DNA from: Linnemannia schmuckeri
Taxonomy: Eukaryota > Mortierellomycota > Mortierellomycetes > Mortierellales > Mortierellaceae
DNA length: 64,000 bases
Reading direction: 5' to 3'
Assembly (NCBI GenBank): GCA_029449235.1
Contig: JANATG010000007.1
Coordinates: 2,666,001 to 2,730,000, forward strand
Both the position numbers and the translations under genes were made by a program. Position 1 is the stretch's first letter. Each line of letters opens with the position of its first letter. This document shows, piece after piece, positions 47,301 to 59,559 of this stretch. The notes beneath the pieces are model-generated. The model made no database searches. It was not told the DNA's origin and saw only the letters and a program-made list of their open reading frames with translations.

Positions 47301-50300
47301 TGTTGCCCTAGTAGTTTTGAAGGTAATAAAACGTGCTACTTAGCCGCTGATCTGCATGATAGAGTTAATCCAAAAAAAAAAAAAAATGACAGAGGCGACA
47401 ACATACCACTGCCCAGAGGATCGACTTAAGTTCGCCGATGATGTTTGGATCTTTGCATTCGGCGCAGTGTTCCCGGATATAGCGAGCATAGTCAGAGAAA
47501 TGCCCTTTTGCACGCAGCAGCTGGCAGCCTTCCTCTGTTTTTGTCAGTTCGCCATAAAAGTGCGATCCTAGCACCTGCTTCGCTCGACTAAGAAATTAAT
47601 GGAACAAATAATTTTTGTTTAGGTTAGGTACGAACAAAAGTGCGCGGTGAAACGATGAGCATAGAAAAGTCGGAGCCAGAGTCAACGGTCGATACGTACG
47701 CTAGCTGAATTTCTGCTTCGTTATCAAACTTTCCATCCTCAGAGAATGGGTTGTAGCGCTGAAGCTCCATTGCCTTTGCCAGCTTGACCTCTGTCTGAAT
47801 CATATACTGCCTGTTGGCAAACTATCAGTACAAGAAACGGCGGATATGCGGTTAGTATGTAAAAACAATAGAAGTCACAAATATGAAATGACCAATACTA
47901 TTGCGTACCATGAACCACTCGTCCATCTCTCCTTCGATATATGAAATATCATGAAGGTGTTGAAAGCCCTTGGATGTCGAAAGGAATCGTAGCAATAGAG
48001 GACTTCCTGCTTCCCCCAGATGATCTAGATTTGGCCGCAGTCGAATGAGCAGATCCAGGTTCTTGTAATGTGAGCAAGCATCGTCAAGAGCTCGAACAGC
48101 CATGTGGGAGACATCTGCCGAAGGGTCACAGAGCTATTTGAGTAGATAACAAAAGAGCGAAATGTGAGAAAATGATGTTGTCATAATCACATCAAGCTTT
48201 CAGCAATTGTCGAAGACAATACAAAAACGCCTTGTTACCTGGGTGTACAGGAGCCGGATACCCCAATCGCTTGATTCTCCGCGGTCATTCTTCAATACTA
48301 TTCCAAGATGCTGTGTTGCAAAGAGACGAATGTGCTTGTAGCCCGAGGTCATGATCTTGGACAGAATAACACGCGGATGGCCATCCCTACATCATTGAAA
48401 TGTGCGTTCCGTTAGTGTTCGTGTTGAAGGAAAACAAAGCCACATCCCAGAAGTACCACTACGTATCGATCACAGATTCTTACATGCTGTAGTCTGTGGA
48501 AGTGATGATCTTCTTGACGACGTCGTCGCGACTCCTCAACTCAGAGAGTCGGTAGTATAAGTTGAATATTTTGAATTTTTCCAGCAACCTACAAGATCAT
48601 GAGACAACAAACAATACTCAGGAAGGTCAGATCCTATCACAAGTCTACCGTAGCAGCTGTAAACACGAATGAGCAAGCTATTGGCATACCTGCATCCGCT
48701 CCGTGTCCTGCAAAGAGTGCCTAGCATCTCAAAGTATCCAGAGGTCATGGTCGTCTCCATTTTCTCTTTTGAAAAGATAGGGTCTGATCCAGGATGGCCT
48801 TGCATCTAGAAATAATGAGAAAATGGACAGGTTGGTTAAAATGTATCTAATGGTCATGATCCCAAAGTAGGCGCAGGCGCGGGGCAAATTCTTACAGGGT
48901 CCAATTGAGCGAGACCATCAGCAATTAGCCGCAAGATCTTATTCTGAGCAAGGTACTTGGCTCCTTCTGTCGAGTTGGCAAGGGTATCAAAGAGCGCACA
49001 TCCTATTTTCGTGTATTTGTGATTGTACTATACGAAGGTGTCAGCTTTAAAACATTAGAGTACGACATGGCGTTCATGGAATCGTCAACATATACATACA
49101 TCGTGGGCTGACTGGCTGGAGTATCGATGGTTGAGTGGCCTATAAAAGGCGAGCAGTCGTTTCGTGAACTTTGTGCCCCTGATCGCTTCGTCCAATCTCC
49201 GTGGACTAACCATTGGTCCCTGGATAATCTCCAGAATCATATCCCATCGCCACTTGGAGACATCCTTGGTAGCAAGAACCTAAAAGATTCTCAATGCATT
49301 CATCAACGATAGAAAATTTTTAATCGACAAAGCAAGCAGTCGTGTTTTCCATCACAAACAGTACTACCGTGAGACAAAGCCTTACCTGCGTATCGTTTAA
49401 AAGCGTCCTGAAGTTGGTTTCGTCCATCTGGGTGTTGATCCTTTGCTTTATCCGATCCACATTCCTCTGTCCACGACCATCATCCAGGCTAAACGCGTAG
49501 AGACGAAAGAAAAAAGATGACATTGATTGGTTACGTGCTGAGCCGAGATGTCCATTCTGTGCTTTCGCCACAATGAAATGTCCTGGTACACTCACCTTTC
49601 AGGGGTAGAACTGAAAGTAGTCCTACAGAGAGTATCAATGAATCGGAAAGCGTTGGTGGCAACATGACGAAGAACTTGGTCTTCAAAGTTGGAGGCGACC
49701 TTGAATAACGACGGTAATGTCTGGAGATAGGTGCTCTTGTGTGGGGGTAGCACTTTATGAGCAAGCTGCATGAGCTCAGGGATTAGCAAAGTTGCTTTCC
49801 TCAAGACTTTCCTGGAATCCGCATGTGTTGTCTTTGCGAGCGTATCGTCCACAATTAGTGATATTAAGGTCTAGTTGAAGGGTAGCATTTGAAGCGTACG
49901 TTAGATCAACATCGGCATTTGCAACTGGAGTTGTAGCACCCCAAGAGGCGAGGGTGCCGGAGAAATTAGATAATGGCAAGACATACCTCGATCAGCCCAG
50001 CATCAATGAAAACAGTGAGAACTACACTCTGATGGTGGTCCACCAGTCCGAGTGGCTGCAAGTTGTTTCCCCAATAGCTTTCAAGGTCCTCCTGTGTTGG
50101 TTTGACTTTTCAAGGGGGTCACGGTTAGTTGCATGTCGATCTTAGCATCGTTGAAATTAGCATGTAGGGCAATCCAGGATCTCCAACTTACTGCTCTTCC
50201 CGTCAAGGAAATCCTTCAACCATCTCGGAGTCTGAATCCGGAAAATATCGTACAGCATGTCCAAAAGTATTTTCTATGTAGCCGGAAAAGTGCGTGATGT

Positions 50301-52892
50301 TAATATAATGCGACGATCTTTGCACATAACCTTTTTGTAGCGCACGAACCATGATGTCGATCGACCTACTCTGTTTTCTTGAATTGGCAGTTTGATTGAT
50401 TGAATCAGCGATCGGATAGCGCGGCGGTCGTTGGCACAGAGATCAAACAAGCCAGCCCAAGACCGGATCATGGACGTGACAATGCGACTGGATGCCTTGA
50501 CTCGGTCCAGATACGCAGGTCCAAGAGAGTAAATGTCCGTGAAAACCGCCATCACCATCTAAGAACGTGGTGAGGAGAGAGGAATGTTAGGCGGAACAAA
50601 TTGTCTCCTGCCAGGTCGAAACAGTGAGTTGTCATTCTTGACGCTGCGTGTCGAGGCATGTATTACCTCAGAGTCAAGTCCTTGACGAACGTAGCCCCTT
50701 GTCTCCGGACTCTCCAACATGAACAAGAAGACTTTCAACAAAGCATCCGATAGGTCCTGGAGGTTGTCCGTCAATGCCATCAGAATAGCTCTGAATCCGC
50801 CACAGCGAGCTACTGGTTTAGGATCAGACATAGCTATTCACATATTACCAGAGAGGAAACAGCCCAAGGTGAGTCCTCGCCACCCATTTACAATAAATAA
50901 TTCTCAAACACCGTGTTGCATAGCATGCGCTGGTTCATACTCATCTCGCCCAGTGTCTCCAGACAGGCATTCCTGAGTTTTTCGTCCGTCTGCTCCGCCA
51001 CCGCAATAACGGCACGTAATACACTGTCCGAGACGTGCTGCATGCCCTCCTTTGTCGTCACAAAACACCGAACAAGCTTGAGCGCCTCAATCCTCTCTGA
51101 CTCCAGACGGTGATCTGCCATGAGTGACCTATAGTGTTAATAGTGAAAAGGCATCGATTAGCTTGCCATGTACAATGTTGACTGCAGCACTTGAAAGGGC
51201 GGTATACTTCTGACATGAGCAAAGTAAGTACCTGACAATAAAAATGTCGATTTTGTGAGCAGTCAAGATCGGACCCAGCGGACCTGCTCCTGAAAGTAGC
51301 CGAAGACACCGATATGCGTTCAGGCGAATCTCTCTGACAGTACTCGCTAAGCAGAAGCGAAGACTGGAATGCATCGAAAGTTCAGCGTGAGTGTTTGGCA
51401 GAAATAATTACAAAGGCAACCTATGTCCGCCAATACAAATCCGCAGTCTTCGTACCATCCGACGAGTTCCTGCAGGGGATATCCGGGATGAATGCGTAAG
51501 TTTTGTTTCAAGATATTGACAAGGTTGGACAGATTCTCGAGTCGAACTGAAGGTGAATCCAAAAGACTCCGTAGTGAACTGATAATGTCGCCTAATTGAG
51601 AGTGTATGCTTTGCCGGTCTATAAGGTGAGAGACAGAGTTGAAATAGAGAAATGAGTTGACTTGTCTTGTTTGATGGCTACTCACAGTCATACAACTCAT
51701 TCGTCAATAATAAAAGTATTCATACCGTCCTCGTTGTCGGCATAGTCACTGGTCGAGAACGAGTTGGAATGACTCCGTCCTGTCATCACTGGGAACGATT
51801 GCTGGGATTCTTTAAGGACCTGCTCAGGCACATATCCTAGTTATAGAGAAGGGACAGTCCTTAAACGTGAGCTCAGCAAGTTTCTTGAATGAAAAATGCA
51901 CTTTGAGGAATGCGCCGTCTTGCATTGATCTTTTTGGCGCTTACCAAACGAAGGGGGGTCGAAGGCGCGCTGTTTATAGTAATCGAGCTGAGCGTTAAGG
52001 TCTGCTAACCGTTCAATGGTGGCCTGTAGTTCCTGTTCAACCTGGTTCCTGAGTTTGTTATTCCCTGTGTTCCCCACGTCCTTACTCCTGTAAACCTAAT
52101 CAAATAAGAAAAAATAACATAAAATAACATAAAAACAACATGACAGCCTTGTCAGCACTCAGTGATATCCTGGGCCTGTATCGCTTCCTGATATTCTCAA
52201 CTGCAGCCACTTACTTCCAGCAGACTTTCGGCAGATTCCTATGTAATTGTAATCAAGGCTAAGGGTGAGTGAGATGCCAACTGTGTAACTTTCAATGAAC
52301 AAGTGAGTATGACAAAGAAGACTAGCCATTAAAAAAAAAACAAACCTTGGCTTTGGTCTCAACTTGAAGTTGGTGATATAGCTCGTCCATCTATAAAATT
52401 GAGCCATCAGGATGTTGCATTAGACACCGGCCATCCATGCTGACATCCATGATCCAGAATGGTATAAATGATATTGTACATCCTATCCATCGAATAGATA
52501 CGCCGTTAATGATCGCTGCGTACCTTTGTCTCCAGGTCGTCTTCTTCGTCCTAAAAAAATGATAACCAAATGATAACGCGTGAGAAGTGCGAGTGCGCAT
52601 GTATTTTTTCAACTGCATAGCTGCACATATATGGCGGATCATATTATAAACGCGTAAGTAAGATATCGTGAATGAGTGTGCTCTTTACATCGACATCTTG
52701 CCCGTCGCCTAGTTCGGGATCATAGTTGTCGGTTGTGTCGGGGTCCGAGTCCTGCATGTCCGCGTCATCATCCAATGTGCCGATACCGCCCTCGCCGTCG
52801 TCGCCCTGAGAGGTAGTCCAGGAAGCGGCGCCGTCTGTCACTGGTAGAAGCGGTGGGGAGGCCTCTCCGTTGAGTTCAATCGAAGACTCCAT
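44316..52892 (-). CDS. RICTOR: RICTOR homologue, TORC2 core subunit (Tsc11/Avo3/Ste20 of S. pombe)
   Basis: Scaffold of TOR complex 2, 1995 aa in 26 exons. The first is 52689-52892 and the last 44316-46862. The tiny second to fourth exons (52524-52550, 52346-52390, 52215-52238) and the fifth (51945-52095) build an acidic then coiled-coil, HR1-like N-terminus (KLRNQVEQELQATIERL). RICTOR_N follows (IRLNAYRCLRLLSG, EALKLVRCFVTTKEG, RNACLETLGEM, VARCGGFRAILMALTDNL). The middle shows DMLYDIFRIQTPRWLKDF, LDDGRGQRN, VSKWRWDMILEIIQGP, FTKRLLAFYRPLNHRYS and MTSGYKHIRLFATQHLG; RICTOR_V has LSIKGTCFYVLGLLCKT. The last exon adds about 700 disordered, Ser/Pro-rich residues ending in a 12-proline run. TORC2 phosphorylates AGC kinases such as Ypk, Akt and SGK at the hydrophobic motif. 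All exons are in phase with the motifs intact. Confidence 0.94.
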
Positions 52893-53877
52893 GATAAATT
52901 GGGCGTCGATCTTTGCCTAGTTCAAACCGACAAGCAGTCAGCCAGATAAAAACAAGCGAGAAGAAAGATAGAAGGTTCGACTGGAGAGGGTGTGAAGGTG
53001 TAATGTTCTTGTCGCCTCTTATGGGGTCTGACTCTGTTTCCAGGTGCCTTGTGTCTGTAGGTGACGTTGAGTGAGGCGTGCCCCTGAGAAGGACAAGGAT
53101 GCAGCCGCGAAGAAGTGAGGAAAAAGATGTGCAGTACACCCTCGCAATGAGTTGTAGTGTTGAGGCAGTGTTGAGTGTGCAATGTAGGAAGGTAGTGGGA
53201 TGGTAAGTTTGGTGCTGGGTGGATGGCGACTGAGATGGTTAGCTGGTGGAGGCGGAGAAGGAGAAGAAGGAGTAGGAGAAGGAGAAGAAGAGGGAGGAGA
53301 GAGAGGAGGAGAGGGAGGGAGGAGAGGGAGGGAGGAGAGGGAGGGAGGAGGGGGAGCGGTAAAAACGACCGAAGAGCAAAGCAACAGCAGCAACGGAGAG
53401 GGGAGAAAGGAGAGGGAGAGGAAAGGGAGCACACAGAGACACAGAGACACAGAGATACAGAGAATAGGCTGTCAATAGGGGGCGAAAAAAAAGTTCTCAA
53501 AGCCAACGGGCGAGCAGGAGCAGACGGGACAAGCGGGGCAAGATAGGAAGTTTGTTGATCGCATTTATTACATCACGTGAATTTTGACAATTGTCATAGC
53601 CCTTGATATCAAATAGTCAAAGATCAAGTTCTGCGCGCTGATCCGTCTATGATTTTGATTTCTCATCAAGGCATAGAAAGCTTAGGCGTAATAATGCGAC
53701 GAAGCAGTTTGAAAGTAAAAAGACATGCAGTGAAAAAGTATGAAAGTATGGAGGTACAAATGTATAAGGACAAAGTAAACAAAAAAAAGGGTTGCAAGAA
53801 TCGCAAGAGGTCGATGGCGCCTTCTGGAAGACGCGCGGAGGAGAAAGTCCCATTCTTGCCTTGAACCCTCAATCCCT
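52893..53877. other. Upstream region of RICTOR
   Basis: About 1 kb between the RICTOR start and the stop of the next gene on the same strand. The gene strand is almost pure pyrimidine from about 53250 to 53460 (GGA/GAG-rich on the plus strand), the usual leader type in this window. No gene is seen. Confidence 0.6.
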
Positions 53878-54327
53878 TTAGTTAGAATCGCTTCCAACCT
53901 GAGTCTCGTTGTCAGAGTCGTCCGAGCCGATGGGCGAGGGATAAGCCGGGTTCATCTTGTTGAACTTGCCGACACTATTGTAGGCAGGAGGAGGGATCAT
54001 GGCGGTACGCGCAGGCATGGCTTGAGCAGGGACGCGTGGTTTCTCGCCACAAGCGCGGGCACAGGCTATCGAGCAGAAGGGATGACGGCGGCCGTTGGGC
54101 TCGATGTTGATGGGCATAGAGCATCCTGCTCGCTTGCAATCGGTTTGTCCAGGAAGGGCTAGGGAGAAAAAAGGGATGGTTTTGTTGGTTAGGTTGTTGC
54201 TGTTGAGATTGTTGTTGTGGTGGTGGTTTGTAGTTTTGAGGCCAAGGCAGGGAGTGTAAAGGACAACAGGCATGGCTTCCATCGTTTGCTGGCTTCATTT
54301 GAAATGGGTTAGCTTACCGTTACACAT
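53878..54327 (-). CDS. Small Cys/His-rich protein, putative zinc-binding
   Basis: Predicted 96-aa protein in two exons: a 10-base first exon (54318-54327, ATG TGT AAC G) and 53878-54158. The core has C-x4-C (Cys11, Cys16), His29, then C-x3-C (Cys32, Cys36) in HPFCSIACARACG, a spacing that suggests one or two bound zinc ions. The C-terminal half is Pro/Ser-rich with an acidic end. I do not recognise a named family, though FCS-x2-C endings occur in several small fungal zinc proteins. The start is inferred because the GTAAGC donor after MCN joins in frame to the only acceptor before the Cys region. An alternative start within the intron would give a longer, His/Asn-rich N-terminus. Confidence 0.52.
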
Positions 54328-55286
54328 TTTACTTGTTGATAGTGAGTGTTAGTAGGAGTTGTTTTTTTGTTTTGCGAGTGTGTGTTGCGTGGGATGTGTG
54401 TGAGTTTGGAGATGAGGAAGAAAAAGGAAGAGAAAGAAAAGAAGAGGAGAAGAGAAAGGAAAAAGAGAAGAAAGAAGACTTGTACCCTTTTCAACTCTCA
54501 CTCTTCCTCTCGCTCTCTCTTCTCTCTCTCGCAATGACTATTGTTCCGCTTGAGTGATGGACCATCTTGATAGTGATATGATGACGGTTGATCGGTGTAG
54601 TATCGTCCACAGAGTGGTGGTTGGTTGAAGGTTGGTTGATGGTTGTTTTGTGCTTGTGATCACTGATGTATAATGATTGGGAACATACCACCGTGGTTAG
54701 AAGAGACTTTTAGGTGATGGGAAATGAGCCTGTTGTTGCCACCATACTCTACCTCATATAGTCAAAAAATAGCCTCCTCGGCAGTATGACCAGTCAGTCA
54801 TTCAACAGATATGTTCTATGTCCATCCATCTCTCTCACTCACGTACTCACTCTTTCGTTCACTGTACCTTTGGTCTGCCTACAAAGTCATCGTAGGCGAG
54901 GAAACGACACAACTTCAACAATATCCCCCCTATCGCTAATAAGACGCGTCTAATAGCCTCTGGTCTGCTGTGGAGCGCAGTCTGCAGCCAGAAAGCGTCA
55001 CTGAAATTAACCGAAAATGTCTGATGTGACCGTAACTGTTTCTTGCCTTTAAAATTGTGCCTGAATGAATGTCGACTTCTCATCAACTATCTCTTCCATC
55101 CCTCTTGTCTTCATTCTTTCTCTCTCTCTCCTCTCCATCTCTCACACGCCTTCAAAGAAAAGTCGACATCACCTCCTCCTTTACTTCCATCTCTAGTCCT
55201 CTTCCCTCTTCCGTCTCCTCCCCTCAACCATTACACTCAGTCTTCGTGACACTCACTTCTCCCTTACCTTAAACCCTTGAATTGCA
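54328..55286. other. Divergent promoter region between the Cys-rich gene and coronin
   Basis: About 960 bp between two outward-facing starts, with no gene. It contains the 10-bp palindrome AGACGCGTCT at 54942-54951 (core ACGCGT 54944-54949) and pyrimidine-rich leaders on each side. Confidence 0.6.
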
Positions 55287-58200
55287 ATGTCAAAGAGATT
55301 CCTCGCCAACATTTCAAAGTACAGGAATGCTGTCGGCAAAGCGGCTAAGCACGAGGTAACCATCAACGACCTGCATCGTCCACCTAGCCACTTTTTGTTT
55401 ATCTCTTGACATAAATATGATAAAAGACAACAAAACTGATAAGTGCGTTTGTGAACCAACTGAAATGAATTGGCATGATAGGAAGCGTACACGGACCTGA
55501 AGCCATCAACGAATGCCACAACCGATACCAGCCAACTAGTCAAGGTCGGCCTGAACTGGATAGCCTTCAAACATGCCAGCTTGGGTATGATTCCCTTCCA
55601 TGGAACCCTCTTCCCTCACACATACTTTTTCAAAGTCCTTTGTCGCAATTGATTGCATCAAATATTTGGCGACCCAATTTGGAAGGCGTACTATTCACTT
55701 GTGGTTCCCATTAGTTTATTGGGTCCATTGAAATGTTGCTGTGGAGCACCAACAGTTGGCGACTAACAAAGACCCTTATTCTTCAACTTCATTACGCATA
55801 TAGGCACCGTGGGAATCTTGCCAAGTGGGACAGTGGGACGTGTCGGTGCTGATGTACATTTGCTTAACGCCCATGGAGCCGGTGTATCCGACTGGGAGTT
55901 CAGTCCTTTCGACTCGAACGTCCTTATTACTGGATCGGATAATGGCGAGGTATAGTTATCTCTCTTTGCTCAGCAGGTCCCTCGTCCCTGAATTCTGCGA
56001 CAACACTACTCACTGCTTCTCCCTTCACGCAATATAGGTCAAAGTCTGGCAGATTGCGACCGATGGGGACTCCATCTCGACTGAATTGACGGCGACCATT
56101 TCCACTGGAACGGGCAAGACTATCGATGCGATCGTCCACCATCCTTCTGCTCACGGAGTAAGTCTCATTGAGCTTTTGAACATCTTCCTTGCGACTCCGT
56201 AATGAAAATATCAGCACTCATGCATTGCTGTTCTAATGAACACGACTAGATTGTTGCGACGACATCAACCAATTTGGTTCAGATCTGGGACTATACGGAC
56301 AAGGTTCAGGGCGCCACAATTTCATGTGCGACACACACCCTGACCCACCCCAGCGCCATCTTCAGCATGTCATGGAAGGGCGATGGAACATTGCTTGCCA
56401 CCACCTGCAAAGATACCCAAATTCGAGTTTTCGATCCGCGCCTGCAGGACACACCTATCCACGTAAGTGATACAAGGAGTGTTATTAGCAACGACGAAAT
56501 AAGGTCAGTTTGGAGTAACTGGTAAGGCTAACGCTCTCTCCCATACTTTTTTTAATGTAGACTGGACAAGGACCAGCAGGAAACCGCCCTTCACGCGTTG
56601 TTTGGCTCGGTGAAAAGGACATGCTGTTCACTCTTGGATTTAACAAGATGCGTGAGAGGGAGAACGCTGTCTGGAACTCAGCTGACCTTTCAGCACCATT
56701 GGAGATCAAACGTCTGGACTCTTCTTCAGGAATTGCGTTGCCTCTGTACGACGAAGACACTTCCATCCTGTTTCTCCCATCCAGAGGCGAATCTGTTGTC
56801 CGCTGGATGGAGATTTCCGATTCAGCACCCTTCATGACGGAGGGCATTGCATTCTCTGCTCAGGGTCCCGTCGCAGGTGCTGCCTTCTTCCCTAAGCAGG
56901 TCCTGAAGGTCATGCAAACTGAGGTTATTCGTCTCTTAACCGTCAACGCCAACGGACTTTGGCCTATTAGCGTCAGCATCCCGCGAAGGGTAAATACTCC
57001 ATACCCTAATACCTATGCAATATGTAACAAGTAACGTTTCCAATCCACGTACTGACAGACACGCTTTGCTGCATGTTCATACTAGGCCTACTTGGACTTT
57101 CATACTGACCTTTACCCCGAAACCAAGTCGGCCGTGCCAGGACTTGAAGCATTGGAGTGGTTGCGAGGAGGAAACAAACCAGTTCCAAGAATGTCGCTGG
57201 ATCCAGGAGCAGCAGGAAAGCCAGAGTGGATTCGACAGGCGATCTGGACTGCCTCTCCAAAGGATGCCGCACCTGCTCCCGCCGTAGCTCAGAAGCAACC
57301 TCTTGTTGTCCAGCCTACACCCAGTCAGCAAAAACCGACTGCCACCATTGCACCTACCCCACAGGCCCCAGCAGTAACACCTGTATCACAACCCTCAAAG
57401 CCAACAACTGAGCCTGTGCCGACTGCTTCAACAGAAACGATTTCTACTGGGGCCTCCAAACTCTCTACATATCAGCCCGCCTCTGCCTTTGGCAAGGTGG
57501 AGGAGCCTTTGACTACCTCAGCACTAGTGACCGCTGAGGTTGCTGTCAACAACCGGCCCCACAGTGTCTCAACCCAGGCAGGAAAGGCGTCATCACTACC
57601 TTCGTCACCCTCCATTGTTACACCTGTCAGAGCCTCACCTCTCGCCTCGCGATTCGGCGCACAAAAGGCATCTAGGTTCCGTTTCTTGACCTTCAAGCCA
57701 TACCACATCAGCGAGCATTTTGAAAATATGTCCGGACTCAGCATCAGCACTGCGCCAGAGTGCAGCATGATTGAGGTAAAAAATTGTATCAAGTTGTTGA
57801 ATGACCGTTGCATGCGCTTAACATGGTAGACATGATTTGATTGACTTTTATTGAATACCGCGAAATAGGTCAACCCCAAGTTCCTTGCAATACCATTGCA
57901 CGGAAGTGGCGGACGCATCGGTATCTTGAAGACGAATGAGCCTGGACGTGTGGGGACCAAGATCCCATCGCTCGTCTGTTCGTCCGATCTTACAGGATTC
58001 AAGTTCGACCCTTTCAACCATAACCTCCTCGTCACAGCATCTGATGACACAAAGATTAAGGGCTGGATCATTCCCGAGGGTGGGGTTGACAAGGAAAGCG
58101 ACACCACCAAGCCCGACTGGGTGCTTTCGGCTCCAACTATGGATAAGATCTCATTGGTCCTTTTCCACCCTCGCGCCAAGGATGTACTCTTGTCGGCCTC

Positions 58201-59489
58201 TATGGATCACAGCGACCCTACCATCCGTCTCTGGAACCTGAAGACTCAGGAGGAGAAGCTCGCCATCAAAGGACACAAAGATGTGGTACGTTTGTTTACG
58301 CATATCGAGAACTGGACATAAGAGGTACTATTGAACACTAGGTCGTTCCATTTATGTATCTGATGTTGCTATTTCTCTGTATAGATCTTTAGCTGTGACT
58401 TCAACCACCAAGGTGATAAGATCGTATCAGTGTCCAAGGACAAAACGATCCGAATCTGGAACGCATTGACGGGAGACTTGATCCAGGAGGGCAAGGGACA
58501 CGATAGTCTTCGCTCGTGCAGAGTTCTCTGGCTCGGGGAGTCAGACGTCATTGCCAGTGTCGGCTTTGGCCGGTAAGTTGTCCTGATTTCAACATATGCC
58601 GACGCGGCGACGTTCAGTGTGCTTATACATAGGGCATTTACTAACGTAACATTACTTGATTTGATGAGATAGTGGGAGCCAACGGGAGATCTTGTTGTTC
58701 GACAGTAATGATCTTGCAAAGGGTCCCATTGAGTCGAAGAAGATGGACGCCTCGCCTGGTATCCTTGTTCCTCATTACGACCCTGACACATCGGTACTCG
58801 GCATTTCAGCGCGAGGAGACCGTGTGATGAAGCATTTTGAGATCGATGTGACTTCTCCAACAGAGTTCTCAGGAAAAAGTCGCTTTGTCGACGTCGACAG
58901 ACTAGAGCAAGGATCATTGCAGCAGGATGTCGCCTACCTTCCCAAACGATACTGTAACGTTAAAGAGATTGAGCTTGCCAAGATGTATCGTCTGACATAC
59001 AACAGCGTCGAGGTCATCCGAGTGAGTGTGCCGCGCAACAAGAAAGAGTTCTTCCAGGACGACCTTTTCCCTGACACCGTCGACGTTGAGACTTCTTCCC
59101 TCGAGGCTGCCGACTTCTTTGCTGGCAAGGGTCTTGATGTCCCACCAAGAAGAATCAACCTTTGTCCCTCCGACATGGAATCCCGTAAGTTATAGGTGCT
59201 TTTTATGCCGTATTGATGTCTTTGCGCATTTTGCCGGTGTCGATACTGACATGGCCTGTTTTCTGCGCAACCAACAGTAGCTCAACATCAGGAAATGATG
59301 CCAACGACCCCTCACAGTTCTACCAACTCGCTGGACAAGTTTTTGCACGGAAAACAACAGGCTGCCGAGGATGACAGGAAGAAGCAGGCAATGGAGCGCA
59401 TGTTTGAGACTGCCAAGGAGTCCAAGGCAGACAGAGACACTCTTGTTCCTGACACCGGCATCATTGCTGACGATGAATGGGACGATTAG
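55287..59489 (+). CDS. Tandem coronin (coronin-7/POD-1 type)
   Basis: Protein of 1032 aa with two coronin beta-propellers in eleven exons: 55287-55355, 55482-55584, 55804-55949, 56038-56157, 56250-56462, 56561-56989, 57086-57775, 57869-58285, 58385-58572, 58673-59184, 59278-59489. First unit: EAYTDLKPST, DWEFSPFDSNVLITGSDNG, IRVFDPRL, then FHTDLYPETKS. A Pro/Thr/Ser linker (about 430-560) separates it from the second: FRFLTFKPYHISEHFENMSG, GFKFDPFNHNLLVTASDD, DKTIRIWNALTGDL, LFPDTVD. A short helical tail ends in the acidic DDEWDD, like the Arp2/3-binding acidic tails of WASP and of coronin-7 proteins. The family works in actin turnover and membrane traffic. It is distinct from the single-propeller Crn1. 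Its stop lies 70 bp from the convergent peroxidase. Confidence 0.93.
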
Positions 59490-59559
59490 ATCCTCTTTAC
59501 ACGTACGCGTTGATTCCATAAACAAAACAGCTGCACCTTTATTCTTCTTTTTCTCGTGC

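Noticed and set aside
51347..51455. Continuation of the RICTOR exon past 51456 (WYEDCGFVLADIG)
   Set aside because: Read through, it cannot be spliced in phase to the next conserved block. The donor at 51455 gives ELVGCLRFCLAST and keeps the frame.
53200..53546. Plus-strand frame of Gly/Glu/Arg repeats
   Set aside because: It is the complement of the pyrimidine-rich RICTOR leader; composition alone explains it.
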